Shown here: piece by piece, positions 1 to 7,826 of the stretch
Layout: each line of letters begins with the position of its first letter
Numbering within the stretch: position 1 is the first letter of the stretch
Notes under the pieces: model-generated
Seen by the model: the letters and a program-made list of their open reading frames with translations, nothing else
The model's database searches: none
What the model was told of the DNA's origin: nothing
Assembly: GCA_001542995.1 (NCBI GenBank)
Contig: LFLA01000024.1
Span: 1 to 64,000 of the forward strand
Source of the DNA: Nitrospina sp. LS_NOB
GTDB taxonomy: Bacteria; Nitrospinota; Nitrospinia; Nitrospinales; VA-1
Reading direction: 5' to 3'
DNA length: 64,000 bases
Translations under genes and position numbers: made by a program

Positions 1-1178
1 AATATACTTTACCAAAAAACTGGATCGATTACGATCCTATTGCCATATCTAGCAACTTGGTGAATGCCAGGGCGGCAGTATTATCTTTGCAAAAAATCCC
101 TTACCAAAAGAGCTGGGTGGAGTCATTACAAAAAATGGAATTGAAACGAGAGGTGGCTGGGACATCCAAAATTGAGGGCGCGGATTTTGCCGAAGGTGAA
201 TTGGAAGCGGCCCTCAATGAAACACCCGAAAAACTCTACACTCGTTCACAACGACAAGCCCGTGCCGCTTTAAAGGCTTATCAGTGGATCGCTACAATTC
301 CGGATGGAAGACCCATAAATGAAGAGCTGATAAATGAAATACATTGGCTCATTGTGAAAGATGCGGATGACGATCATTGCCCTCCGGGTGTACTCCGCCC
401 CAAAGACCAGAATGTTAACTTTGGATCACCCAAACATCGAGGAGCAGAAGGTGGAGACGAATGCAGCATAGCCTTTTCTTCACTAATTAAAGCAATCAAT
501 CAGGAGTATTCTGAGCATGATTCCATGGTTCAAGCCTTGGCCGCCCATTTTCATTTTGCTTCCATGCATCCCTTTATGGATGGCAACGGTCGCACGGCAC
601 GTTGCCTGGAAGCATTGATGCTACAAAGAGCGGGTCTACGCAATACATGTTTCATTGCTATGTCAAACTACTATTACGACGAAAAGAATGGTTATCTTGG
701 AGTTCTTGCTGAAACCCGTGCGAAAAATTTTGATTTGACATCATTTTTAAACTTTGGATTGAAGGGCATCGAAATTCAAAGCCAACGTCTTCTTTCTCAA
801 ATTCACAAGGAAGTCTCCAAGGAACTTTTCATGAGCATGGCCTACAGGCTGTTTAATCGTTTATATCCGAAAGGAAAAAGAAGGGTCCTTGCTGAACGCC
901 AGATTAAAATCCTAAAAATACTTTTAGACGAACCATTGGAATTTGGAGATGTTTTTGACCAAACGCAAGCTGACTATAACAAACTATCTTCGCCCGATAA
1001 GGCCCTGATAAGAGATTTAAATAACTTAATCGGGCTGGATGCTATTAAATATGAGAAGTCTGAAAAAGAAGTCTTTTTTTCAATAAACTTGGATTGGCCA
1101 ACACAAATTACGGAAACCGAGTTTTTCCAAAAAGTAAAGGACTTTCCTATGGGAAAAATGCATTCATTTTTAAGATAA
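1..1178 (+). CDS. Fic domain protein, 5' end outside window
   Basis: Fic proteins transfer AMP or another nucleotide moiety to hydroxyl groups of target proteins. Counting from a TTG at position 57, the Fic core motif HPFMDGNGR is complete at residues 171-179. A preceding TSKIEG (residues 36-41) fits the (S/T)xxxE(G/N) inhibitory helix, placed upstream of the core as in class II Fic proteins. The C-terminal ~100 residues look like a winged-helix region. The reading frame stays open to base 1 and encodes sensible sequence (NWIDYDPIA...), so the true start is left of the window and TTG 57 is probably not the start. No antitoxin-like partner is visible downstream. The target is unknown. Confidence 0.9.
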   Translation, partial: YTLPKNWIDYDPIAISSNLVNARAAVLSLQKIPYQKSWVESLQKMELKREVAGTSKIEGADFAEGELEAALNETPEKLYTRSQRQARAALKAYQWIATIPDGRPINEELINEIHWLIVKDADDDHCPPGVLRPKDQNVNFGSPKHRGAEGGDECSIAFSSLIKAINQEYSEHDSMVQALAAHFHFASMHPFMDGNGRTARCLEALMLQRAGLRNTCFIAMSNYYYDEKNGYLGVLAETRAKNFDLTSFLNFGLKGIEIQSQRLLSQIHKEVSKELFMSMAYRLFNRLYPKGKRRVLAERQIKILKILLDEPLEFGDVFDQTQADYNKLSSPDKALIRDLNNLIGLDAIKYEKSEKEVFFSINLDWPTQITETEFFQKVKDFPMGKMHSFLR

Positions 1179-1298
1179 AAAAATGTTGTGGGTGGTGGCC
1201 ATCACCCTTTCAACCCATGAGCCCAGTGCCTCAACGAGGGGGGCAACGGAGCCTCAGGGCGGCAAGCCCAACTTGCCGAATTTGAATGGAGTTTCGCT

Positions 1299-1403
1299 AT
1301 GGCTTGTAAACAAGTTAAACGAACCGTTCGAACTACTCGAAAACCTGGCCCTAAAACGGTTCCGGTAAAGCCGCATAAACGGACTAAACCGAAACCTTGC
1401 TAG
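1299..1403 (+). CDS. very small basic peptide (34 aa), unknown function
   Basis: ATG at 1299 is preceded by a GGAG at a spacing of about 7 bases and opens a 34-codon frame ending in TAG. The peptide has about 13 Lys/Arg/His, five prolines (e.g. RKPGPK and KPHKR) and two cysteines (positions 3 and 34). Short Lys-Arg-Pro-rich peptides of this kind occur as hypothetical proteins in environmental bacteria and archaea, and nucleic-acid binding is plausible but unproven. The stop codon lies at the start of a 23-bp tandem duplication. It could also be a chance frame; the ribosome site and strongly biased composition favour a gene. Confidence 0.45.
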   Translation: MACKQVKRTVRTTRKPGPKTVPVKPHKRTKPKPC

Positions 1404-1445
1404 GCTAATGTAGTCTACGGACCTAGGCTAATGTAGTCTACGGAC
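1400..1445. repeat. 23-bp tandem duplication
   Basis: Two exact adjacent copies of a 23-base unit containing GGCTAATGTAGTCTACGGAC (1400-1422 and 1423-1445), beginning at the stop codon of the small basic peptide frame. Function unknown. Confidence 0.85.
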
Positions 1446-1508
1446 GTAGACGGCCACCACCTTTTAACATATTTAAAACAAATTTTGTCACTTAATCAAA
1501 AATTTGCC

Positions 1509-1565
1509 CCCGGCGGTCGCGCCAGCGTCACCGCCCTACTGGCCCTACGCCTAGTAGGGCTTGAC
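1509..1565. repeat. dispersed GC-rich intergenic repeat, copy 1
   Basis: A GC-rich block (GGCGGTCGCG, then ACCGCCC, ACTGGCCC and CGCCTAG) that recurs almost unchanged at 31361-31412. It lies upstream of tRNA-Val and has no coding potential. Confidence 0.6.
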
Positions 1566-1608
1566 CAAATGGGTAGTAGCAATTAGAATAGCTTTCATCT
1601 GATTTTTC

Positions 1609-1680
1609 AGGCGCGTAGCTCAGGGGTAGAGTACTTGCTTGACATGCAAGGGGTCGGCGGTTCGAAGCCGCCCGTGCCTA
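1609..1680 (+). tRNA. tRNA-Val(GAC)
   Basis: A complete 72-nt cloverleaf. The acceptor stem is AGGCGCG/CGTGCCT with one G-T pair, and the D stem is GCTC/GAGT. The anticodon arm is CTTGC-TTGACAT-GCAAG with anticodon GAC, and the T arm is GGCGG-TTCGAAG-CCGCC. The discriminator is A. CCA is not encoded. Confidence 0.93.
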
Positions 1681-1685
1681 TTTTT

Positions 1686-1819
1686 AAAAAACTTTGCAAG
1701 GTTTGGCTTGCATTGAGAAAACCGAGATCCTTCGACAAGCTCAGGATGACAAGAAAAATGCCTTTTGTCATTCTTGAGGAGCAACAGCGACGAAGAATCT
1801 AAAGTTTTGCAAAGTTTTT
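1686..1819. repeat. MITE-like repeat, family 1, with AAAAACTTTGCAA ends
   Basis: A ~133-bp non-coding block bounded by perfect 13-bp inverted ends (AAAAACTTTGCAA at 1687-1699 and its complement at 1807-1819). The interior carries the oppositely oriented pair GATCCTTCGACAAGCTC and GCGACGAAGAATCT around GTCATTCTTGAGGAG. The same GTCATTCTGA/GAAGAATCTCG modules recur at 15.8, 52.3, 54.5, 58.9, 59.6 and 63.5 kb. Confidence 0.8.
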
Positions 1820-1851
1820 GATTTTTTAGCTGGCCTCAACGGCCTAAGTTG

Positions 1852-1883
1852 GGCATCATGCCGGTGCGTATGATGCCTTTTTT
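1852..1883 (+). terminator. factor-independent terminator before thrS
   Basis: A perfect 8-bp stem GGCATCAT/ATGATGCC with a 10-base loop, followed by six T. It lies 172 bases after tRNA-Val and 97 bases before thrS. It may simply end tRNA transcription or attenuate thrS. No T-box consensus was seen around it. Confidence 0.7.
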
Positions 1884-1979
1884 CGGGCCTCGCCCGAAGG
1901 AAACCGGTCTTTACCGGATTGAGCATCTCTCACCGTTGAGCTTCCAGATTTAGTTAATTTTATTTCCACAATAATTTAA

Positions 1980-3728
1980 ATGTCGAACAACCCAAATCAG
2001 GTAGATCTGGAAACGCTGCGGCACAGTTGCGCCCATTTGATGGCACAGGCGGTTCAGGAACTGTTCCCCGGAACCCAGGTCACCATCGGCCCTGTGATCG
2101 AAGACGGTTTCTATTACGACTTCTCACGCGACAAAGCTTTCGTCCCGGAAGACCTGGAAAAAATCGAAAAGCGCATGAAAGAAATTGCCGCGAAAGATTT
2201 AGAGATCGTGCACACGGAAATCTCCCGCGATGAAGCCATAAAAAAATTCACCGACATGGGCGAGAAGTTCAAGGTCGAGATCATCGATAGTGTAGAAGAA
2301 CCCATCTCCGTTTACTCGCAAGGCGATTGGTCCGACCTTTGCCGCGGTCCGCATGTGCGATCGACCAAGCAGATCAAGGCATTCAAGCTTTTGCACACGT
2401 CATCCGCTTACTGGCGTGGGGACGAGCGCAACCCGGTTCTGCAAAGAATTTACGGCACTGCCTGGAACACGGAAAAGGAATTGAGGGTCCACCTCAAAAG
2501 GTTGGAAGAAGCCAAGAAGCGTGACCATCGCAAACTCGGTAAAGAACTCGACCTGTTTTCGGTATCGGAAGAAATCGGACCGGGACTCATTCTCTGGCAC
2601 CCAAAGGGCGCGCGCATTCGCCACCTGATGGAAGATTTCTGGAAGAAGGAGCATTTTAAAAACGGTTACGAGATGGTGATCAGCCCGCATACGGCGAAGA
2701 TCGACCTGTGGAAAACCAGCGGTCATACCGAGTTCTATAAGGAGAACATGTTCTCCAATATGGATATCGAGGGCAAAGAGTATGTCATGAAGCCAATGAA
2801 CTGCCCCTTCCATATCCAGATTTATAAAAGCAAGTTGCGGAGTTACCGCGACCTGCCAATACGGTTTGCCGAGTTGGGAACGGTTTACCGTTACGAACGA
2901 TCCGGAGTTTTGCACGGTCTCTTGCGCGTACGCGGATTCACGCAGGATGACGCACACTTGTTCTGTCGTCCGTCGCAGATTGAAGAGGAGATCACCAAGG
3001 TTCTCGATTTGATCGTTTATATTCTGCAGTCATTTGGATTCTTTGAATACAAAATTTATTTAAGCACCAAGCCGGACAAATATGTCGGCGCGGATGAGGA
3101 TTGGGAAAGCGCGACAAAAGCTTTGGAAAATGCCCTGAACAACAAAAAGCTGGATTTCGAGGTCGACCCCGGCGAAGGAGTTTTCTATGGCCCGAAAATC
3201 GATATCAAAATCAAAGATAGTCTGAACCGATACTGGCAGGTTTCGACGGTGCAGGTCGATTTTAACCTTCCCGAACGCTTTAACATAAGTTATATTGAGG
3301 AGGATGGGCAGCGCCATCAGCCGATCATGCTCCACCGCGCCTTAATGGGCTCGCTGGAGCGTTTTTTTGGTTGTCTGATCGAGCATTATGCCGGGGCATT
3401 TCCATTATGGTTGGCGCCGGTGCAGATCATTCTTTGTACGATCACCGATAATCATGCCGAATATGCTGAAAAACTGGCCCAACGGTTTGAAGAATCGGAT
3501 ATTCGGGTAGAAAAAGACTTGCGAAATGAGAAGATTGGGTTCAAAATACGCGAGGCCCAACTACAAAAAATCCCCTATATGATTGTTTTAGGGGACAAAG
3601 AAGTTGAATCCCAGACTCTGGGTGTTCGCAAGCGGCGTTCCAAGGAAACCCGGACCCTCGATTTTGAGACCTTTCTGAACGAACTGAAATCCGGCATAGA
3701 TTCCCGGCTGATAGAATCTGATGATTAA
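1980..3728 (+). CDS. thrS: threonyl-tRNA synthetase lacking the TGS domain
   Basis: Charges tRNA-Thr with threonine. The editing-domain HxxxH motif is already at residues 15-19, and its partner Cys is in LCRGPH at Cys121. The class II catalytic core contains MNCPFH with the zinc-binding Cys275 and the motif 2 region YRYERSG. The C-terminal anticodon-binding domain follows. The protein is 582 aa, against about 640 for the common bacterial form, because the N-terminal ~60-residue TGS domain is absent. The bases before the ATG contain stops and do not encode it. It opens the thrS-infC-rpmI-rplT-pheS cluster. No clear Shine-Dalgarno is seen before the ATG. Confidence 0.95.
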   Translation: MSNNPNQVDLETLRHSCAHLMAQAVQELFPGTQVTIGPVIEDGFYYDFSRDKAFVPEDLEKIEKRMKEIAAKDLEIVHTEISRDEAIKKFTDMGEKFKVEIIDSVEEPISVYSQGDWSDLCRGPHVRSTKQIKAFKLLHTSSAYWRGDERNPVLQRIYGTAWNTEKELRVHLKRLEEAKKRDHRKLGKELDLFSVSEEIGPGLILWHPKGARIRHLMEDFWKKEHFKNGYEMVISPHTAKIDLWKTSGHTEFYKENMFSNMDIEGKEYVMKPMNCPFHIQIYKSKLRSYRDLPIRFAELGTVYRYERSGVLHGLLRVRGFTQDDAHLFCRPSQIEEEITKVLDLIVYILQSFGFFEYKIYLSTKPDKYVGADEDWESATKALENALNNKKLDFEVDPGEGVFYGPKIDIKIKDSLNRYWQVSTVQVDFNLPERFNISYIEEDGQRHQPIMLHRALMGSLERFFGCLIEHYAGAFPLWLAPVQIILCTITDNHAEYAEKLAQRFEESDIRVEKDLRNEKIGFKIREAQLQKIPYMIVLGDKEVESQTLGVRKRRSKETRTLDFETFLNELKSGIDSRLIESDD

Positions 3729-3752
3729 TTTTTTTTAGAAGGTTGTATTTAA

Positions 3753-4370
3753 ATTAATAAGAAACAGCGTATCAATAAGATGATTCGGGTACGGGAAGTA
3801 TCCGTGATTGGTGATGACGGGGAACCGATTGGCACCCTGCCCACAGAAGAAGCTCTGAGCATGGCTCAAGATCAGGATATGGATCTTGTAGAAGTTTCCC
3901 CTAACACAAATCCGCCAGTTTGCCGCATCATGGATTACGGCAAGCACAAATACAAGGCCAGCAAAAAGGCGCACGAAGCCAAGAAAAAACAAAAAATCAT
4001 TCACGTCAAGGAAGTCAAGTTTCGGCCCAATACCGATCAGCATGATTTCGATTTTAAATTGCGGAATGTGCAACGGTTTCTGGAAAACGGTGACAAGGCT
4101 AAAGTGGTGATCTTCTTTAAGGGCCGCGAGATCGTGCATCGCGAATTCGGTATGAGGGTGCTGGAACGGGTTGCCTCGGCAACCGAAGAGACGGCTGTCA
4201 TTGAACAACAGGCCAAGCAGGAAGGGCGTACGTTGGTCATGATTCTGGCTCCAAAAAATTCTAAAACCAAAAAAGGGGGCTCGGTTAAAGCGCAGCCGGT
4301 TGCACCACCGGAAAAAGCGCCTGCCGCAGAACCGGCAGCAGTACCCGCTGAGGAACCCAAACAGGAATAG
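3753..4370 (+). CDS. infC: translation initiation factor IF-3, probable AUU start
   Basis: IF-3 binds the 30S subunit, prevents premature joining of 50S and proofreads start codons. The first ATG (3780) has no ribosome site, but an in-frame ATT at 3753 lies 10 bases after AGAAGG and directly after a TAA. It restores the conserved RIN segment of the N-terminus (INKKQRINKMIRVREV). E. coli infC likewise starts at AUU, allowing IF-3 to repress its own translation, so the same autoregulation is inferred here. The N and C domains are complete. The last ~35 residues are a Pro/Ala/Lys/Glu-rich tail, and its final codons form the first unit of the 82-bp repeat downstream. Confidence 0.9.
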   Translation: MNKKQRINKMIRVREVSVIGDDGEPIGTLPTEEALSMAQDQDMDLVEVSPNTNPPVCRIMDYGKHKYKASKKAHEAKKKQKIIHVKEVKFRPNTDQHDFDFKLRNVQRFLENGDKAKVVIFFKGREIVHREFGMRVLERVASATEETAVIEQQAKQEGRTLVMILAPKNSKTKKGGSVKAQPVAPPEKAPAAEPAAVPAEEPKQE

Positions 4371-4616
4371 ACGCAGTGAAAAGGGAGACGGTTAGGGGAT
4401 GACCGGTTACAAACCGTTAAAAGTACCCGCCGAGGAACCCAAGCAGAAATAGACACGGTGAAAAGGGGGGCGGTTAGGGGATGACCGGTTACAAACCGTT
4501 AAAAGTACCCGCCGAGGAACCCAAACAGGAATAGACGCAGTGAAAAGGGAGGCGGTTAGGGGATGACCGGTTACAAACCGTTAAAAGTACCCGCCGAGGA
4601 GCCCGAGCAGAAATAA
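4341..4616 (+). repeat. 82-bp tandem repeat spanning the infC stop codon
   Basis: Units begin at 4341, 4423, 4505 and 4587 (the last partial), each 82 bp and nearly identical. The first contains the last codons and stop of infC (PAEEPKQE). The later ones repeat this tail plus AGGGGATGACCGGTTACAAA in the 3' untranslated region. Because 82 is not a multiple of 3, copies alternate frame and cannot extend infC. They fill the space before rpmI, where L20-dependent control acts in some bacteria. Confidence 0.95.
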
Positions 4617-4639
4617 ATAGAAAACGGAGTTAATTTAAA

Positions 4640-4834
4640 ATGCCAAAAATGAAAACCAATAGAGGTGCCGCCAAGCGGTTTCGCAAAACAGGCACCGGAA
4701 AAATTCGCCGGAATAGCGCTTTCACCAGCCATATTCTGACAAGTAAAACCACTAAAAGAAAAAGAAACCTGCGAAAAGCCAGCATTATGGCAACCGGAGA
4801 CGCAAAACGCATTAAGACTCTGCTGCCTTACTGA
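4640..4834 (+). CDS. rpmI: 50S ribosomal protein L35
   Basis: A 64-residue, highly basic protein with the L35 start [14 protein letters not shown] and the usual length. A GGAG lies upstream of the ATG. It sits in the standard infC-rpmI-rplT order, 36 bases before rplT. Confidence 0.95.
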   Translation: MPKMKTNRGAAKRFRKTGTGKIRRNSAFTSHILTSKTTKRKRNLRKASIMATGDAKRIKTLLPY

Positions 4835-4870
4835 CCCCGCAGGTCAACTGAATACAAGGAGAATTTTGAA

Positions 4871-5227
4871 ATGCCACGAGCAGTAAACGGGACGGTATCC
4901 CGCAAACGACGCAAAAAAATCTTAAAACTGGCCAAAGGCTATCGCAGTATCCGAAGCACCGCTTTCCGCAAAGCCCGGGAAGCTGTTGAACATGGTTTGT
5001 GCTACGCTTATCGCGATCGGAAAAACCGCAAGCGCGAGTTTCGCCGACTCTGGATTGCCCGGATCAACGCCGCAGTCAGGGCTGAAGGCCTGAACTACAG
5101 CCAGTTCATGTATGGACTGAAAAAAGCCGAAATTGAGCTCGACCGAAAGGTTCTCTCTGATATGGCGATCCACAATCAGGACTCCTTCAAAGCCCTGACC
5201 GAAACCGCACGCGCCCAACTCCGCTAG
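4871..5227 (+). CDS. rplT: 50S ribosomal protein L20
   Basis: Binds 23S rRNA early in 50S assembly and, in several bacteria, represses its own operon. The 118-residue length and sequence ([32 protein letters not shown]) are typical. A strong AAGGAG lies 9 bases before the ATG. Confidence 0.96.
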   Translation: MPRAVNGTVSRKRRKKILKLAKGYRSIRSTAFRKAREAVEHGLCYAYRDRKNRKREFRRLWIARINAAVRAEGLNYSQFMYGLKKAEIELDRKVLSDMAIHNQDSFKALTETARAQLR

Positions 5228-5309
5228 GCGCGGGGCCAGCGAGAGCAATCGCCCTTTAAGCTAAAAAGGTTTTTCACGGGCAAACCTTTTGCCTTTATTT
5301 AGCGCACCC

Positions 5310-6326
5310 ATGATCGAAACTATCGAAAAGCACCGGCAAGACTTCGACTCTCGCATCAGTGCTATTTCAGATCAAGAATCCCTCAAACAACTTCGTATAG
5401 ATTTCCTCGGCAAAAAAGGCTGTGTCCAGGCCCTTATGAAAGACCTGCGCCAGGCTTCTCCCGAAGAGAAACGGCAACTGGGTAAACTCATCAATGACTT
5501 CAAGCAGCATGTCGAGAACCTGCTGGAAGAAAAGCAGGAAGAACTGGGCAAATCCGCCAAACGCCAGCCTTCTGAAAGTGAAACCTTTGACACCACTTTG
5601 CCGGGACGAAGAGAAACCACCGGAACCCTGCACCCTATTACCCAGGTGATGGAAGAGATCACCGCTATTTTTATGGGGCTGGGATTCCAGGTCGAAGAGG
5701 GACCCGAAATTGAAACGGACTATTATAATTTCGAAGCCCTAAACATTCCCAAAGACCACCCCGCGCGCGATATGCAGGACACCTTTTATGTTGAAGGGGG
5801 AACTGTTTTGCGGACCCACACTTCACCGGTGCAGATTCATGTGATGGAAAACCGCGAACCGCCATTGCGCATTATCGCGCCGGGAAAAGTCTACCGTTGC
5901 GATTCCGATGTCTCTCACACGCCAATGTTCCATCAAATCGAAGGACTCATGGTCGATGAAAATGTTTCTTTCAGCCACCTCAAAGGCATTATGAATATTT
6001 TCCTCCAGGAAGTGTTCGGCAAAAATACAAAAATCCGGTTCCGCCCCAGTTTCTTCCCCTTCACCTGCCCCAGCGCAGAAGTTGATATTCAATGCGTGAT
6101 TTGCGGTGGCAAGGGGTGCCGGGTTTGTTCGCAAACCGGGTGGCTGGAAATTCTCGGCTGTGGAATGGTCGACCCGGCAGTATTGAAATGCGTCGACTAC
6201 GATTCAGAAAAATGGAGCGGATTTGCGTTTGGACTCGGCATCGAACGCATCTCCATGCTGAAGTATGGCATCAACGATATCCGCCTGTTTTTTGAAAATG
6301 ACCTGCGCTTCCTCAAACAATTCTGA
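5310..6326 (+). CDS. pheS: phenylalanyl-tRNA synthetase alpha subunit
   Basis: Catalytic subunit of the alpha2-beta2 PheRS. It has an N-terminal coiled-coil tRNA-binding region, then the class II core with FMGLGFQVEEGPEIE, the THTSPVQIHVM segment, FHQIEGLMVD and GFAFGLGIERISML. ATG 5310 gives 338 aa, the usual length; an in-frame TTG at 5289 is possible but has no better ribosome site. An AT-rich hairpin (AAAAGGTTT/AAACCTTTT, about 5264-5290) lies just upstream. One oddity is that a zinc-finger-like CVICGGKGCRVC segment is present. The beta-subunit gene pheT, normally next, is not found; the next gene is convergent. Confidence 0.95.
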   Translation: MIETIEKHRQDFDSRISAISDQESLKQLRIDFLGKKGCVQALMKDLRQASPEEKRQLGKLINDFKQHVENLLEEKQEELGKSAKRQPSESETFDTTLPGRRETTGTLHPITQVMEEITAIFMGLGFQVEEGPEIETDYYNFEALNIPKDHPARDMQDTFYVEGGTVLRTHTSPVQIHVMENREPPLRIIAPGKVYRCDSDVSHTPMFHQIEGLMVDENVSFSHLKGIMNIFLQEVFGKNTKIRFRPSFFPFTCPSAEVDIQCVICGGKGCRVCSQTGWLEILGCGMVDPAVLKCVDYDSEKWSGFAFGLGIERISMLKYGINDIRLFFENDLRFLKQF

Positions 6327-6392
6327 CCAGCGAGCCATCGGCAGCCCGGAAGGAGTCTATCGCGTTTCCTGCCATCAAATGTTTTTGAACTT

Positions 6393-7796
6393 TTAAAAAT
6401 GAAACTTTAACCACACTTGGGTGAAAAAATTATTGTCGCTGCTGCCAAAAAATTCTTCCGCCGCTTTTCCCGGAATGACATAGCCAGCCCCAACATGGGC
6501 AAATACATGGTTATTGACTTCGTAGTCGATCAGCAAATTCCATTCATCCGCGTAATCATCGTTGTGCAGGATTTTTCTTCCCCTTGAGCGTCCAAGGTAC
6601 CGCTCATCCAAATAATGCTTTAGAAACATAAAAGCCATTTGCATTTTCGGCATTGGCGAAAAGCCGGTTTCCACAATGAAAGCATACTTGTTCGTATTTG
6701 AAAGTTGAACCTCACCAACATGCTGCCCGATCAACCATTCATTCCAAACCCTGCTGGTGATAAACATGGGGTCATAATCTTCCGCTTCACCATCTTCAAG
6801 ATCTGAGTCCCCGGAAAAAAACACGTACATGAGTTTCAGGTAAGGGTTTGCGGAGTGGTTGAAATTATACCGAGCTTGGGCAAAACCGGCATGGGCGTCC
6901 CGGCTTAATTCCCGGCCGCCGAGGCGTCCGGCGTCTCCCGTTTGGTAAACAAATTCTCCAGCAAAATGAAAAGACCCAACCGCAGCGTCAAACCCTATAT
7001 CAAACGCATTAGTGTTATTTTCAGAGAACAGGTCTTGCCCGCCGGGGGAAAAGTCAGCAAAGGTAATATTGCTCTCATCTATTTTTCTGTAATATCCCCC
7101 ATATAAATAGGCGGTTTCTGAAAAGTCGTAATGTATATTTATTCCCGCAAAGGAGACACCCTCCTTTCCTCTTTTTCCCGCCTCTCGCTGATCACCCTGT
7201 TGCGAGTAAAGCTCAGTATCGGCCCAGAAAGCAAGGGTTTTTAACTTTCCGAAATCTCCATCTACTCTTACGGCAAATGGAAAACTTTTGTGCGCGGAAA
7301 TCCATATCGCCGCGTCTTCGGGATTCGCGTCTCCTGAAATAAAGGATTTTTCAATGAAGATATCCTGGCGGCCGACCTTGATGTCTATTGGGGATCGATT
7401 GATTTTTTTGAGGATCAAAAAGCCTTCATTCAGATCGCCCTGGCTTTCGTCGTCGGCAACTCCATATACATCCGCGTTGATGGTGGACATTAATATCCCG
7501 CTGACACGGCCTTCCAAAACCGCCCAAGGCAATTCTTTCTCAAACGTGAAACCCAGCTTGGCCACTGTCTCCCCAAAAGTCGTTTCTGCCCGCCCCCTTG
7601 TGTCCGCAGGTGCCCCAAAAGAGGGATTACTGTCGTGTCGAAAAAATACATGAAACTGGCCGTCCACAGAAAACTTATCGAATGTATTGGGAAAGAGATT
7701 CAATTCTACCTCGCCATAGGCTTGATCTGCTTGGCTGACAACAGTGATAAAAATCAGGAAGAAGAAGTAGTGAAGCTTTAGACAGGCTTTATACAT
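6393..7796 (-). CDS. outer-membrane beta-barrel porin, alginate-export-like
   Basis: A 467-residue protein with an N-terminal signal peptide (hydrophobic FFFLIFITVVS, cut near residue 28). Many alternating aromatic beta-strand segments follow, and it ends in LKFHF, the C-terminal Phe signature recognised by the BAM complex. VGRQDIFIEKSFISGD and the repeated YFRK/YLYGGYY strands resemble the alginate-export porin family. The substrate cannot be read from sequence. It lies 30 bases downstream of the AGCS symporter gene on the same strand, suggesting co-transcription and uptake of one nutrient across both membranes. Confidence 0.75.
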   Translation of the reverse strand: MYKACLKLHYFFFLIFITVVSQADQAYGEVELNLFPNTFDKFSVDGQFHVFFRHDSNPSFGAPADTRGRAETTFGETVAKLGFTFEKELPWAVLEGRVSGILMSTINADVYGVADDESQGDLNEGFLILKKINRSPIDIKVGRQDIFIEKSFISGDANPEDAAIWISAHKSFPFAVRVDGDFGKLKTLAFWADTELYSQQGDQREAGKRGKEGVSFAGINIHYDFSETAYLYGGYYRKIDESNITFADFSPGGQDLFSENNTNAFDIGFDAAVGSFHFAGEFVYQTGDAGRLGGRELSRDAHAGFAQARYNFNHSANPYLKLMYVFFSGDSDLEDGEAEDYDPMFITSRVWNEWLIGQHVGEVQLSNTNKYAFIVETGFSPMPKMQMAFMFLKHYLDERYLGRSRGRKILHNDDYADEWNLLIDYEVNNHVFAHVGAGYVIPGKAAEEFFGSSDNNFFTQVWLKFHF

Positions 7797-7826
7797 GGTA
7801 TCAGGACTTCCAAAAGGTGTTTTTCA

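Noticed and set aside
1183-1368. 61-codon frame after the Fic gene
   Set aside because: No ribosome site and the translation looks random; the smaller frame at 1299 is the better candidate.
1820-1980. T-box leader of thrS
   Set aside because: The conserved T-box sequence and specifier-loop pattern are missing; only a simple terminator hairpin is present.
4341-4616. CRISPR-like array
   Set aside because: The 82-bp units are directly adjacent with no unique spacers, so this is an ordinary tandem repeat. No cas genes are present.
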